Assembly: GCA_016801885.1 (NCBI GenBank)
Contig: CM028898.1
Coordinates: 8,514,177-8,578,176 of the forward strand
Length of the DNA stretch: 64,000 bases
Direction of reading: 5' to 3'
Source: Toxotes chatareus
Lineage: Eukaryota; Chordata; Actinopteri; Toxotidae
In this document: in pieces, positions 53,062 through 64,000 of the stretch
Numbering within the stretch: position 1 is the first letter of the stretch
Layout of the letters: the number at the start of each line of letters is the position of its first letter
The notes under the pieces: model-generated
Seen by the model: only the letters and a program-made list of their open reading frames with translations
The model's database searches: none
Told to the model about the DNA's origin: nothing
Program-made: the position numbers and the translations under genes

Positions 53062-54730
53062 CCACTCTCACTCTCCTGGCTCCATGGCAGCAGCAGTGCG
53101 AGGCAGCGAGTGGTCATGTGGACGCTGCACCTTCTTAAATGCCGGCGCAGCACCTCGCTGTTCCATTTGCGAGGCACCACGCCAGAAACCTGACCTTAAC
53201 CAGATCCTGCGGCTGAGCAGCACTGAGGAGCATCGCTGGGCCTGCCCTCGCTGTACCCTCAACAACCCCCAGGGATCTGGTGCCTGCTCTGTCTGCGGCT
53301 TTGGACCATCCCCTGCCACTCACACACCCCCTACCACCACCATAGCCGCCACTGCCAACGGCCTCCCGTCTGCTCCGACCGAACCTCCAACACCCACCCT
53401 CACCCCCACAGTTCTGCTTGAGCCCCATGGACAGCATCCAGCTAAAGAGGAAGTGCTGCGGCGGTCTGAGAGCAATGGAGAGGTGGGCGGCCTGGAGGGG
53501 CAGCACTCGGGCTGGGCTTGCCCTCGCTGCACACTCCACAACACACCTGTGGCTCTGTCATGCTCAGCCTGTGGTGGGCCCAGGAAACTGTCTTTACCTA
53601 AAATCCCCCCTGAGGCACTGGTGGTGCCTGAAGTGCGCACGCCTGTGCTGGGATTTCCTGTTCACACAGCAGGGGCTGCCCCATTACTCATAGACCTAAC
53701 AGATGATTCTCCACCAGCCCCTCCCTGTGATCCTCAAGAACCTCCACATGTCCCCTCACAGTCCCTTTCCTCCCCTTTTACCTCATTCTCTTCCCTCCAG
53801 AATAACCCTGTGCCTCGCAGCAGGAGAGAGGTGCCACCTCCAGGAAGGCCACCAAACGCAGGCACCAACACACCCAGTCCCACTTCGCCTTCAACGGCCA
53901 GTGTGCCACCCCAGCCAGGCCCGCAGCGGCCAGCCAAGCCCAAACATGCCCAGCCCCAGGAACCTTCATACCCCAGCAAGCGCCTCAGTATCTTGGAGGA
54001 AGAAGACCCTCAACACCACCCACTGACCCCCCACCTCCCTGTTGCTTCCTCAGCTGCCCCCACCTGGAAGTGCCCTAGCTGCTCATTACCCAACCCAGGT
54101 AGCTCATCTAAGTGCGAGGCCTGCAGATCGTCGCGGGCCGGTGCTGACCTCATTGACCTTGTTGGCTGTGAGACGGTACGATTCACCCCAGCCAGCCCCT
54201 CCAGCCCAGACTTTAGCACCTGGGCCTGCTCCAAGTGCACCCTGCGCAACCCTACAGGTGTACCTAAGTGCTCAGCCTGTGGTTCTTCCAAGCTGCATGG
54301 CTTTCAGGAGCAGCAGGCGCCCCTACCCCGCTGCTGTACACATTGTGGCCTCCCGTTGGCGTCTGGCACCTCATCATGCTCCTGTACACCTTCCTCTTCT
54401 TCGTCCTCCTCGGGTCATAAAACACGGAAACAGGCCCGGGGTTTCCCTTCCTCCTCCTCTGCTATTGCTTCTTCCAATTCCTCTTCATCCTCAACCTCAT
54501 CGAGCCTTCAAGAGAAGGTAGGACAGTGGAGCTGCCCAGCATGTACGCTGCTCAATGACATCAAGGCCAAGAACTGTGCGGCGTGCCACACGCCACAGCA
54601 GTACCTCACCCTTCGCAAAGTGGTGAAGCCCCTGAAGAGGAGGGAGAGCATGCATGTTGAGGCCCGTCGACGAAATGATGAGGGCGAAGCCAAGGAGCTC
54701 TGGGAGAACATAGTGAGCTTCTGCAGAGAG
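53062..54730 (+). CDS. capn15: capn15 large exon: RanBP2-type zinc-finger region of calpain-15
   Basis: Calpain-15 is an intracellular, non-classical calpain (SOLH/small optic lobes family) that joins an N-terminal zinc-finger array to a cysteine protease domain. This exon encodes 549 residues from the conventional start at 53084 (MAAAVRGSEWSCGRCTFLN, close to human MATVGEWSC). The acceptor is tgttttccag and the donor gtaaga. Six regular W-x-C-x2-C-x10-C-x2-C fingers have their Trp at residues 10, 52, 144, 328, 380 and 482. A seventh Cys cluster lies at 417-434. Linkers are Pro/Ser-rich, with a poly-Ser tract at about 436-474. An acidic hydrophobic motif LLIDLTDD is at 201-208. The last residues (ELWENIVSFCRE) lead into the protease domain. 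The exon ends in phase 0. The ATG at 53084 has T at -3, a weak context, which favours the upstream ATG in transcripts that carry both. The family assignment is very secure. Confidence 0.96.
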
Positions 54731-56251
54731 GTAAGAATAAAATGAGTTGTAGCTGGGAAACATGAGAAAACATGAACACTTTCATGACTCATGGCTCAAA
54801 AGTTACAGACGTAGTGTTGCATATCATTAGTAAATTATAAGGGCGTGGCACTGTCTGTGGTGAGATCTGTTAAACCACTGTATTTCTATCACTTCATAAG
54901 ATCTTGCTGCTGTTGGGGTTTTTCTATTGTGCTGAGTATGCATTATCTTTAAAGGGTGAACAGGTAAAGTCTTGTAGCAAGTTTTCATCCACAGGCAACT
55001 GACACGAGTCATTTGTTATTCTGCTACTAGTGAGTTCTTCATGTGTCACCATTATCTTTTTAATTTTGTTGAGTTTTCCTCAACTTCTCTGAGAAGTCAA
55101 ACTCTGCTTATTTCAGTGTGTAATGCATCGCAGGGCGCACACCGTTTTGCAGTTCCTTCATTTTAATTCCTTTTTTCGTTATGGCCCTGGCATTGTTCCC
55201 TCTCCCTCAATCTCTCTAATTTCAGAGAAATGCTAATAGGCTTTGTCGTTGCCTCCGTTTGCACTGGCTTCGTTAACTGAGTTTTAAACAACCAGCGGGT
55301 GAATCTTGGCCACCTAAATGAGCTGCAGATGCAGAGTGTCTCATTTATATATCCAGACTACAACCTGCCCTCGGTCACGGAAAAAATCAGCTCACAAAAT
55401 TCAGAAATTCATTGTTGCAGGACTGTAACTCCTGCATGGGGAGACTCTAATCGGTCCAGTGTTATTGTTTGTACTGAATAGACTCTGTTGGGATGTTTTT
55501 TTTTTATCCTGACAGCTTAGTTTGAGTCAGACTCTCTATTTCCTGTCCTCAGTCGACTTCGTCGCAGCTTTGAGCTCTTCTTTAGGAAGATATTAGACTA
55601 CTTAATGAAATACATTTTATATATAATAGCAGACCTGTCTATGAGAGATAAAGCATTTTTGATCATTCTGAATGTAATTTCCCTTTAAAGTGAACCTCAC
55701 TGCTCCAATTTGCAGAACTATGGTTCTTGTTAAATGCTTCTTTTTATATCAATATATTCCCTGAACCCACCAATTTTCATCAAGTTGCATAATTGTCACA
55801 TGGCAAAAAGTTTTGTTTTTATACTTTTGTAATTACAGACTTGTCCGTTGTCACGTCGACCTAAAATAATGATGCATTTTACCCGCACCAGCACATCGGC
55901 ATTTCATGTTCAAAGATAAAGAAGGGTCAATTCTGTCATTCATGAGCCCTGATTGGTCTAGTGTCCCAGCTGTTTGGAGGCACAGATGTGCTTTCCCTAG
56001 CAACTATAGTTAAGATGTGACAACCTTTGTATTGCTTCTTTGTATCACACCACTTCACACTCACTTTCTCTCTGCAGTGAACCTTTGATAAGCCTGTTTT
56101 ATGTTGTCATGGATATGCTACTCACGGCTGTCACAGGGGTTCATTTGAGACCATTTGTTGAGACTGCTAACACCTATGCTAATGAGACAAAACCTGATTG
56201 GACTAATTAAACCTCAAAAAATGCACACATTGCAGAATCCATAGCTATTTT

Positions 56252-56252
<1 letters not shown>

Positions 56253-56284
<32 letters not shown>
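56253..56284. repeat. Poly(T) tract
   Basis: A run of 32 T, possibly the A-tail of a minus-strand retroelement, but no recognisable body is attached. Similar shorter T or A runs occur at 7241-7264 and 15182-15200. Confidence 0.9.
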
Positions 56285-56285
<1 letters not shown>

Positions 56286-56837
56286 GAGCAGGCCTGTGTT
56301 TTCTGAATTCATTTGCGTGTCTGATGCATGCTCACTTACTACGCCGCCATGGCACCTATCATGCCATGTTTACAATCGCAAGAAGTGAGCTTCAGGATGC
56401 ATTATTAATGTCTTCTTTGAAAGTCACTGGGCTCTCTGCTGCGAGCGTGGGAGGGAAGTTGGCTCAGTAGGAAGGAAGGATATCGGAGATCTCTTATCCC
56501 CGCCGTCCCGTCCTCTTTCCTAATTTAAGATCAACATTTAAGCTACTCTTTCTTTTATCATCTTTCTTTTTTCCTCACCAAAATATTTTAGTCCTCCTTC
56601 TCACTAGCTCTGCCCCTCTGCACTCTTCAGAGTTCTTTCCCCCTCCTCATCTCCTTTTGATCCTGTCTCCTTCCATCACATCTATGCCCACATGCTCATC
56701 CTGTTTTTTTTTTTTCTCCCTCTCTGCTAATATCTCAAAATATGCTTTCCCCTTGCCACCCCCACCCCTCATCCACCCCCATCCCACCCTCTCTACATGA
56801 CTGCACTCAATTCTCCAGTGTAGCAGTTAATGTGTGG

Positions 56838-56838
<1 letters not shown>

Positions 56839-56928
<90 letters not shown>
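56839..56928. repeat. (GT)n microsatellite, 45 units
   Basis: An uninterrupted gt run of about 90 bases in the capn15 intron between the zinc-finger and first protease exons. Long pure GT runs can form Z-DNA and are usually highly polymorphic. Confidence 0.97.
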
Positions 56929-56930
<2 letters not shown>

Positions 56931-58231
56931 AAGGTGAACACAGGGCTGGTCTATTTTTATCAGCAGAGCTGAAGAGGAGAGGAGCAGAAATGATCCGCTT
57001 CCCTATAGTGAATGTAATCACTAACAGCATCAACTGCTGCAGCTTGGTTTTAGGGGTCAGAGAGATGAGGGTGAGGGGGGTAAAATTGGTAAGCAAGAGG
57101 CGCTAGCCTGTCTAATTCATCTCTGTCAAGGCATTAACACTTGGCAAGCGCCATGGTGAAAATGTAATAATGATAAAAGCTTTTGGTTTACCCTTTTACG
57201 AGGCGTGTGGGCAGTCCATTCACACAAACACTGTGGGAGTTTCAGACCACAAGTTTTTATTCGCTTAGTTCAGATTTTTGGGCTAGACTCGTTGGATTAT
57301 AGATGATGGTATTGCCGATGAAAGTCGCTGTTTAGGTTACTGGAGAGTTCATGCAGATTGCAGCAATCAATAAAGACCAAATATAAAGTGTTATGGTGTA
57401 AGAAATATTATCCTCTCCTCACCTGAGTGCAGTTTGTTTTCCTTGCCGCTTTGCTTTTCTGCTCTCCTTGATTGGTTTTGAGAGGGAGAGGTGTGTGCTT
57501 GGTGCCAGTGCCCCAGAGCGTGTCCGCTTACTCACCATGCCAAACGAGTAAATGCTACTAAGAGCCATCAGCGCTGCTTGTGAACTGTAAAACCCAGCTT
57601 GGCTGGAACTGGTTCCTCTGTTCCCTCTCCATGTCACCCTCTGAGGGAGCAACAAAAAGATGCTACAAGGCAACAGATCGACTTTGATTTGTTTTATTTT
57701 TCCTCTTAACACCACTCTCTTTGCCACACATTGGATTTTATCTGGGGTTTTGATTTACATGTTGGGTTGTGACTGCCTGCAGTGACAGGTTTTCACTGCC
57801 TGTGACAGTTGTGTACGTGCCAGGCTGTTCAGGGCCGCTTTTGTTTTGGGTTTAATAAGTGTGGCACTGTGAAATCCAGCTCTATGGTTACTTGTCACCA
57901 CATTTTTTCGAGATCAATACGCTGCCTGTAACATGTAGATGTCTAGCTACAAGCTTACTATCCTCAAAAAAGGCGTTTGTATGGCTGCCAGTTTAGTGTA
58001 TTCTGGGAGATGGCAGGAAGGCAGCAGGTTTTCTTAGCTCAGCACTGAATTGGCTGATTGCAGTCTTGGGTTTGCGTGCTGGCATGCGTCCAGTGAATCA
58101 GAGACAGCAGCACCAGGCTCACTTGATGAGGACAGTCAGCTAGACTTACGCTGGTAGACCCTGAATAACACCTCAACTTGAATAAGAGGGAAATTCATAC
58201 TCCTCACACAGCCCCAAAACGTAATAAATTT

Positions 58232-58244
58232 TATATATATATAT

Positions 58245-58297
<53 letters not shown>
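58232..58297. repeat. (AT)n then (CA)n compound microsatellite
   Basis: A short at run (58232-58244) is followed by about 26 ca units in the same capn15 intron as the long GT run. Confidence 0.95.
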
Positions 58298-58300
<3 letters not shown>

Positions 58301-59505
58301 CAATTTGGACTAAATGAGGCTGACTCCTTGACCTTGTGGTCACTGATCACATTCTAGTGTCTCTCACCACTCTCTAGCCTTGTTTATGTACAGATTGTAC
58401 AAGGTGAAGGTTAATCTCTGTATGTGTCCAGGGCTAAAGCTTCCACCACTGTGGTAAATCCACATCAGCCCCTAAGCCCATACAATAGAAGCCAGTACAA
58501 GGGTCAAACATAAGCCACTGAGCTACAGAATCTATAAGCTACATGGAGACCTCGGATGGCTGGGGTGGCGAGGCAGCGTTGGAAGTGATTCTTTGTGGTA
58601 GCTTATGCTGCATCCAGGCAACAGAATTGGATTGTGGGGGATGGCGACTAATCAATTCGCTTCACTGTGAGCCACCAGTGGGGTGCCCACATTACATCCC
58701 CCGCATGCCCTGCGACACGACTGGCCGAGCCCACTTCTGACACCGCAAATAGGAAACTGGATAGGGTTGCGTGTGTGGCTGTTTGCCCTCTCAGGTTTGT
58801 ACAGGAGAGTTTTAGATGGACAGATAGTGTGTCAGATTGGGTGTCTTGATCTGTTAATGTATCCATGTGGCCCAGGTCCTGTCTACAGTAGAGAGGCAGC
58901 TAAATTTCAGAGTGTTAAAATCCAGTGTGTCATTTTAAATGTTTGTCGCTCGGCAGGGAACGTGTCAGAAAAAGAGGCGCTTCGAATGTTTGGAAGTGAT
59001 TTGCATATGTGTCTTGTATACAGGCTGATAAATGGCACCACACTCGGTCTCCTGCTGTGCACATGTGTGATGCCACACTAACAGTGGAAGCCACATGAAT
59101 AAATTTGGGAGGGAATGGTTTGTCCTTGTTTAGCCCATAATCCAAGGCTCATGTGGTGACCTGTCCTCTATTCATTCTCATCCACCTCTCATTCAAAATA
59201 TGTCACATCAGAAATGCAGGTTAGAGACAGATAGATAACAGATCGTCTTCAAAGCTTCAAGTCTGCATTATCTGTTTGAAAAGCTTTATTTATAAGTGCT
59301 CTCACCAGCTCCTTTGGGCATGGATTTTCTGGTTTTTAGATAAGAACTTTTTCTCCTAACAATCATACATTTCTCAGCGTCTTTCTATGTTTTAAATTTA
59401 AGTCACGGTGACAATATTTAAACAGGTTCAGTAGTCTCACTCCTTTGTCTCCCTGTCACTTTTCCTCCCCGTCCACCACCCTGTCTCCCTCTCGTATCTG
59501 TTCAG

Positions 59506-59714
59506 AACTCTGTGAACTTTGTGGACGACAGTTTCCCCCCGGGACCTCGCTCCGTGGGCTTCCCAGAGGGCGACAGTGTCCAGCAGAGAATCAAAAAGTG
59601 GCTGCGCCCCCACGAGATCAACTGCAGCAACTTCAAAGACAGAGGCGTCAAGTGGTCCGTCTTCCGCACGCCGCGGCCCTCTGACATCCTGCAAGGCCTG
59701 CTCGGAAACTGCTG
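59506..59714 (+). CDS. capn15: capn15 exon: start of calpain protease domain with catalytic Cys
   Basis: This 209-base exon (acceptor ctgttcag, donor gtgagt) continues in phase 0 from 54730. It begins NSVNFVDDSFPPGPRSVGF and ends LQGLLGNCW, closely matching human calpain-15. The Q-G-x-x-G-N-C-W signature of the calpain active site is intact. Gln lies six residues before the catalytic Cys, which is residue 618 counted from the conventional start. The Trp codon right after the Cys is split 2+1 by the following intron. This is the first half of the CysPc PC1 core; the preceding 4.8 kb intron separates it from the zinc-finger exon. There is no sign of inactivation. Confidence 0.97.
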
Positions 59715-60236
59715 GTGAGTAATCACAACCGAAAGCAAGGACACACAGGGCGCTAGTCAGCCCTGGACTATTTGAATGTTCTAAAGAAAAGAAAAAGAAG
59801 GAAATATGCCCTGACTAATGTTTTGACCCAGGACAAACAAAAATAGCCGAAAATCCCCAAAGTAAAAGGAAATTTTTCATTCTATTCAGTCTCTGAAAGG
59901 TTAGAGGAATATAAAACAGACAACAGATAACACTTCAAGTCTGTGTGGTTTTTTTGTGAGAGACTGCTTTAGATGAACACCCCAGCCTGCAGCAAGGAGA
60001 GAGAGAGAGATGGAGACAGTGACAGAGAGGCAGTGAAACAAAAAATAAAGAAAGAGAAAGCGAGAAACTGAAAAATTGGGAGGCAGAGAAAAGGAAAGAA
60101 GGCAAGGATTAAATGAAGAAGAGAGCAGAGGGGAACTTGGACAGATGTACAGATACACCTGACAGGGAGATTATTCAGGGGAATGCAGGTCTGGACATAT
60201 TCTTTATCTCCCTGCCCTTGTTCTGTGTGTCCTTTG

Positions 60237-60270
60237 GGTGTGTGTGTGTGGGTGTGTGTGTGTGTGTGTG
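60237..60270. repeat. (GT)n microsatellite
   Basis: A gt run with one ggg interruption in the intron between the first two protease exons of capn15. Short CA runs follow at 60300-60312 and 60470-60500. Confidence 0.9.
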
Positions 60271-61680
60271 AGTGAGTGTTGCCATCCACCATTTTCTTAC
60301 ACACACACACACTTACACACGCAAGAAAGAACAGTCACTCATAAAGTTGTCCCAATACAACTTTTCGCTTCATCACCAGCAGCTTATCAAAAATAACCCT
60401 CCCCAGAGCCGAATCCTCTCACTCGCAACAGGATGTAACCCAAATTCTCCCTCTCTCTAATTCTAATACACATACACACACACAGCCTCTCACACACACA
60501 CATTTGTCCTAATAAACCAGCAAACATCCCAGCTGCAATGACAGCAGAAGAAAGTAGTGCCAGTCACCCTTGTCCTTGAGTATGGCTGCAATACAAGCCA
60601 ACATTAGAGTCACATTATGGCACGGCTAATTGGATTTTCATTTGATTCCTTTTGTAGCCGATTGGTTTTTTTCATCAGCGGCAGACTGAGCTGCCACTTG
60701 AGCAGATGGAATATAGCTTTAATAATACGCATCTCCAACCCCACACAAAAGAGTTTCAGTCTTTAAATGGCTGCTGCGCCTACACGCATTGACTGGTGGA
60801 TTGAAAGGGATATTCCTTTCATCTGAAGATATAGTGGCAGCACTACCAGTGGCAAAAGTAGCTTGACAGTTTTGCAAATTTTAGCTGTGTTGTTCATAAG
60901 GGGGTCAAAACACTGTATGTGCAAAATTAGCTGTGAGTCAGCAGCATGCAAAGACAAATATTTTTAGCTCTTTGTCCCCAAAAACCTCCCGTTTGTAGCC
61001 ATTTCATCAGTATTGTATGATCTCTTTCTACACTCTCAGATGAACTCATGTTCACTTTAAAATATATTCCTTTTAAGTTGGATCCTTGTGTCCCCAGCCA
61101 TGTTTTTTTGTGTGTATATGTGTGTGTGTGTGTGTAAGGAATTAGCATTTTGTGATGTATCTGGATTTCTGATTAACTAATTTCTCTTACAAGCTAATTA
61201 GGCCAGCCCGTTCGTCTTTGCTGCAGGGTGAATTAACAGTAATGGGGAGGTAACCAGAAGGCACAGAAGCTTGACTCATCAAACGTGATTGATTTTCAAT
61301 GAGGGCAAATTATGTTATGTAAAAAAAAAAAAAAAAATCTTTCATAACTGCTCACACTACCTTACGGAAAAGGATGTTTTAATTCCACATTTTGAGGCTG
61401 CTTGTCAGTCTGTTTTCTTCTTGTTCTTTTCTGTGATTGCTCCTGTCAGGTGACATTCCTTTTCCCTGCCTGTCTTTTTGACTAGACTCGGCGTTCATTC
61501 AGCCGTCCACCTGTCCGTCACAATCAGCTGATCATTTATGTCTTTGGCTCTGCCATTCATTTCGCTGCTTAATTCACCTTGTCTTTCCGCTTTGTTTCAG
61601 TCGCATCCTCTCATCCACCCATCTGTCCATCCTGATCCGACATTTCATTTTCCAGTTCATTGAGTTTTATCTCTCTCCAG

Positions 61681-61864
61681 GTTCCTGAGTGCGCTGGCGG
61701 TGCTGGCGGAGCGTCCAGAGCTTGTGGAGAGGGTGATGATCACCAGGACCATCTGCCCAGAGGGGGCCTACCAGGTTCGGCTATGTAAAGACGGGACGTG
61801 GACGACGGTGCTGGTTGACGACATGCTGCCCTGCGATGATTATGGCTACCTCCTCTTCTCCCAG
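61681..61864 (+). CDS. capn15: capn15 exon: calpain protease domain, PC1 continuation
   Basis: This 184-base exon (acceptor tctctccag, donor gtcaga) supplies the third base of the split Trp codon. It then reads FLSALAVLAERPELVERV through GAYQVRLCKDGTWTTVLVDD to YGYLLFSQ. The FLSALA helix directly follows the catalytic Cys, and the K-D-G-x-W-x-x-V-x-V-D-D-x-L-P strand motif is typical of calpain cores. It ends in phase 0. The sequence is nearly collinear with human calpain-15. It shows no frameshift and no stop until the intron. Confidence 0.97.
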
Positions 61865-62694
61865 GTCAGAGACAGAAAGGGATGTGGGCAATCCTGTAGT
61901 TGAAGGATCACAGATCTGTTAATGTCAGAGAGGTTGCAGGGACACTGAACTAGGAATAAAAGGAAAGAGACACTCTTCATCTCATTTAATGTTTTGTCCT
62001 CTTGAAGTTCATAGAGGTTGGCGAGAATAGATTGTGAATGCACACAGAGGACCAGAGAAGCATACTGATGCATACAGATGTGTGGTGTTAATTTTTTTAT
62101 TTTCTAACCATTGTGACCCTTCAAGGTAACAAAACATTTAGTGGATGTTTGACTGAACATAAACTCTTTGATGAATCTGTAAGCAGCGCATCACAAGGCC
62201 ACATCCGCCTCATTCATCGTTGCAGCCTTACAGCAATGTAATATTAACTTCTTAATGTGAGTTCAAGCAAATTCATTATCTCGCTTTTTATCACATGCTT
62301 GTCTCAGAGGACCAAACAGAGGAGGAATGTACCTGGAGGTCTAATTTATCAACAGTCAATTACAGGACAAATGAAGTAGTGCATTATGCAACAAACAACG
62401 CATAGGGAAACAAAACCAGGGGCACAGACATGCAGGAGAGACATACTGTAAAACATCATACCTTATCTGCTTAGGCTTGTTGAGACTACCTGGCACCAGC
62501 AATCTTAGATTCTCAAAGAAGACAAAGGAAAAAAAAGGGAGGAAAAAGAAGAGATGTTGGTTAGGCCAGGTCAAAGTAAATTCCTTCACTTTGTTGACAG
62601 AACAAACAATAAATGCTTCAACAAAACAGTTAGAGAAGTGTAACATGGGCAGTGATGATAAGATAAGAAAGAATTATATGAGAGGTGATGATAG

Positions 62695-63063
<369 letters not shown>

Positions 63064-63906
63064 TAAGAGAAGGAATGGAGGTTTTTTTTTTTGTTTTTTT
63101 TTTGTGGAATTACAGCATAAGGAACATTATCTTTACCAGCTTTGCTTTTCACTTATTCACCTTCCTTTTTGTCACTGTTTCCACTGTTAAACATCAATAT
63201 ACAATACAATAAACAGTAAATGTTTCATCTGAAAAAGCCTGGATCAATATTCACAATAATCACAGCTACAAACACTGAGGTGCTGCAAAGCTACAAAGGT
63301 GATGAATGCCAATTTGCAGCATATGTCAGTAATAAAAGAGGTCTGGTAATTGGCACTTTGATATGTGAGCTTTCAAAGCAACGTGAGACAAAAGAGCTGC
63401 GCTCCAAAGGGGCCAAATCATCTGTGGCCAAACTGCAGGTCCATCTGTCAGTAAACCTGCAGTGTTTCATATATCAAAGGGGACCATCCTGGAAAATCAT
63501 GACAACATATGATTTACTGAACAAGGACAAGGTTCATTACCAAAGAGGAGCAGCAATTACAAATCAACAGGCATATGTTAGACATATAGACTAGTAACTG
63601 ATATTTGTTCTAAGCTGTTTGTCTGCAATGCTGTGTATTGCTGCCTAACTTGAACAGAACAAAAAAAAAAAAAAAGATTAGATTTTTGTTCTGAGGTTTT
63701 TCTGGACAGATAAAGATTAAATAAGTGGAGAAATGACTAACACAATTAACTAAAACAGAAAAGTTGAAAGTAGTTTGCACAGACCTTTAGTCACCTCTAT
63801 CCCATCAAGTCTGTCGAGGATACGATGCATGGCTGCAACCATATGTTTGCCAGTGACATTGTTGTGAACCCTTTGTCTTACACTGTGTGTTGTCCTTGTC
63901 TGTTAG

Positions 63907-64000
63907 GTTTCTGATGGGTGCATCTTGTGGAGGAGGCAACATGAAGGTAGACGATGTTGTTTACGAGTCTCTGGGTCTGCGGCCTCGACATGCATATTCC
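63907..64000 (+). CDS. capn15: capn15 exon (cut by window end): protease domain with catalytic His
   Basis: The acceptor is ctgttag at 63900-63906. The exon completes the Gly codon and reads FLMGASCGGGNMKVDDVVYE, then SLGLRPRHAYS, to the last base of the window with the frame open. The His in R-H-A-Y-S is the calpain catalytic His (codon 63989-63991, about residue 783 from the conventional start). The catalytic Asn (R-N-P-W-G in the family) and the rest of the protein must lie beyond 64000. In total 786 residues are seen from the conventional start, or 853 with the upstream exon. Human calpain-15 is about 1086 residues. Confidence 0.96.

Noticed and set aside
52964..53083. Extension of the zinc-finger open frame upstream to a Met at 52964
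   Set aside because: A strong acceptor at 53060-53061 interrupts it. The upstream residues are intron read-through; only the eight residues from the splice site onward are kept.
53068..54291. Antisense and shifted frames across the zinc-finger exon
   Set aside because: Shadows of a GC-rich, low-complexity coding exon.
63220..63594. Plus-strand open frame of 124 codons in the last capn15 intron seen
   Set aside because: It lies between well-defined capn15 exons, does not fit their phases and resembles no known protein. It could be an old inserted sequence, but nothing supports that.

Overview
This window looks like a piece of a teleost (probably percomorph) fish chromosome. It has long AT-rich introns and no operon-like packing. 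It carries many (CA)n, (GT)n and (GA)n microsatellites. Several miniature inverted-repeat elements match fish families I recall, including one with 'accagtgtgtagga' ends and one with a 'gctaagctaagct' core. Nearly all long open frames are chance or low-complexity frames. The real coding sequence sits in short exons flanked by GT/AG splice sites.

Right half, plus strand: the 5' and central part of capn15 (calpain-15, the SOLH/small optic lobes homologue). A noncoding first exon is proposed at about 37.9-38.15 kb, next to a CpG-rich promoter-like stretch. A newly inferred coding exon lies at 42433-42647, the large zinc-finger exon at 53062-54730, and calpain protease exons at 59506-59714, 61681-61864, 62839-63062 and 63907-64000. 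All junction phases agree. The window ends three codons after the catalytic His codon, so the rest of the protease domain and the C-terminal region (about 300 residues by comparison with human) lie to the right. The 42.5 kb exon splices in frame onto the zinc-finger exon and would add a 67-residue N-terminus starting MGSSAS, a possible N-myristoylation signal. This is the most interesting observation in the window.

Left half, minus strand: exons of a second gene that I cannot name, with its 5' end near 35.7-35.9 kb and its 3' end off the left edge. Coding exons at 31400-31490, 9438-9619 and 5127-5365 chain in compatible phases. They encode a basic, Ser/Pro-rich, probably disordered N-terminal region. 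An alternative ATG exon at 17530-17569 is phase-compatible with the 5127-5365 exon directly. A weaker candidate exon lies at 3696-3784, and an isolated plus-strand exon candidate at 1243-1362. The two genes appear to be arranged head to head, with about 2 kb between their 5' exons and a pentanucleotide tandem repeat in between.

The remainder is intron or intergenic DNA holding MITEs, SINE relics and microsatellites. There is also a striking pair of perfect 20-bp hairpins at 34316-34404. I see no rRNA, convincing tRNA or CRISPR array, and no intact transposon or viral gene.
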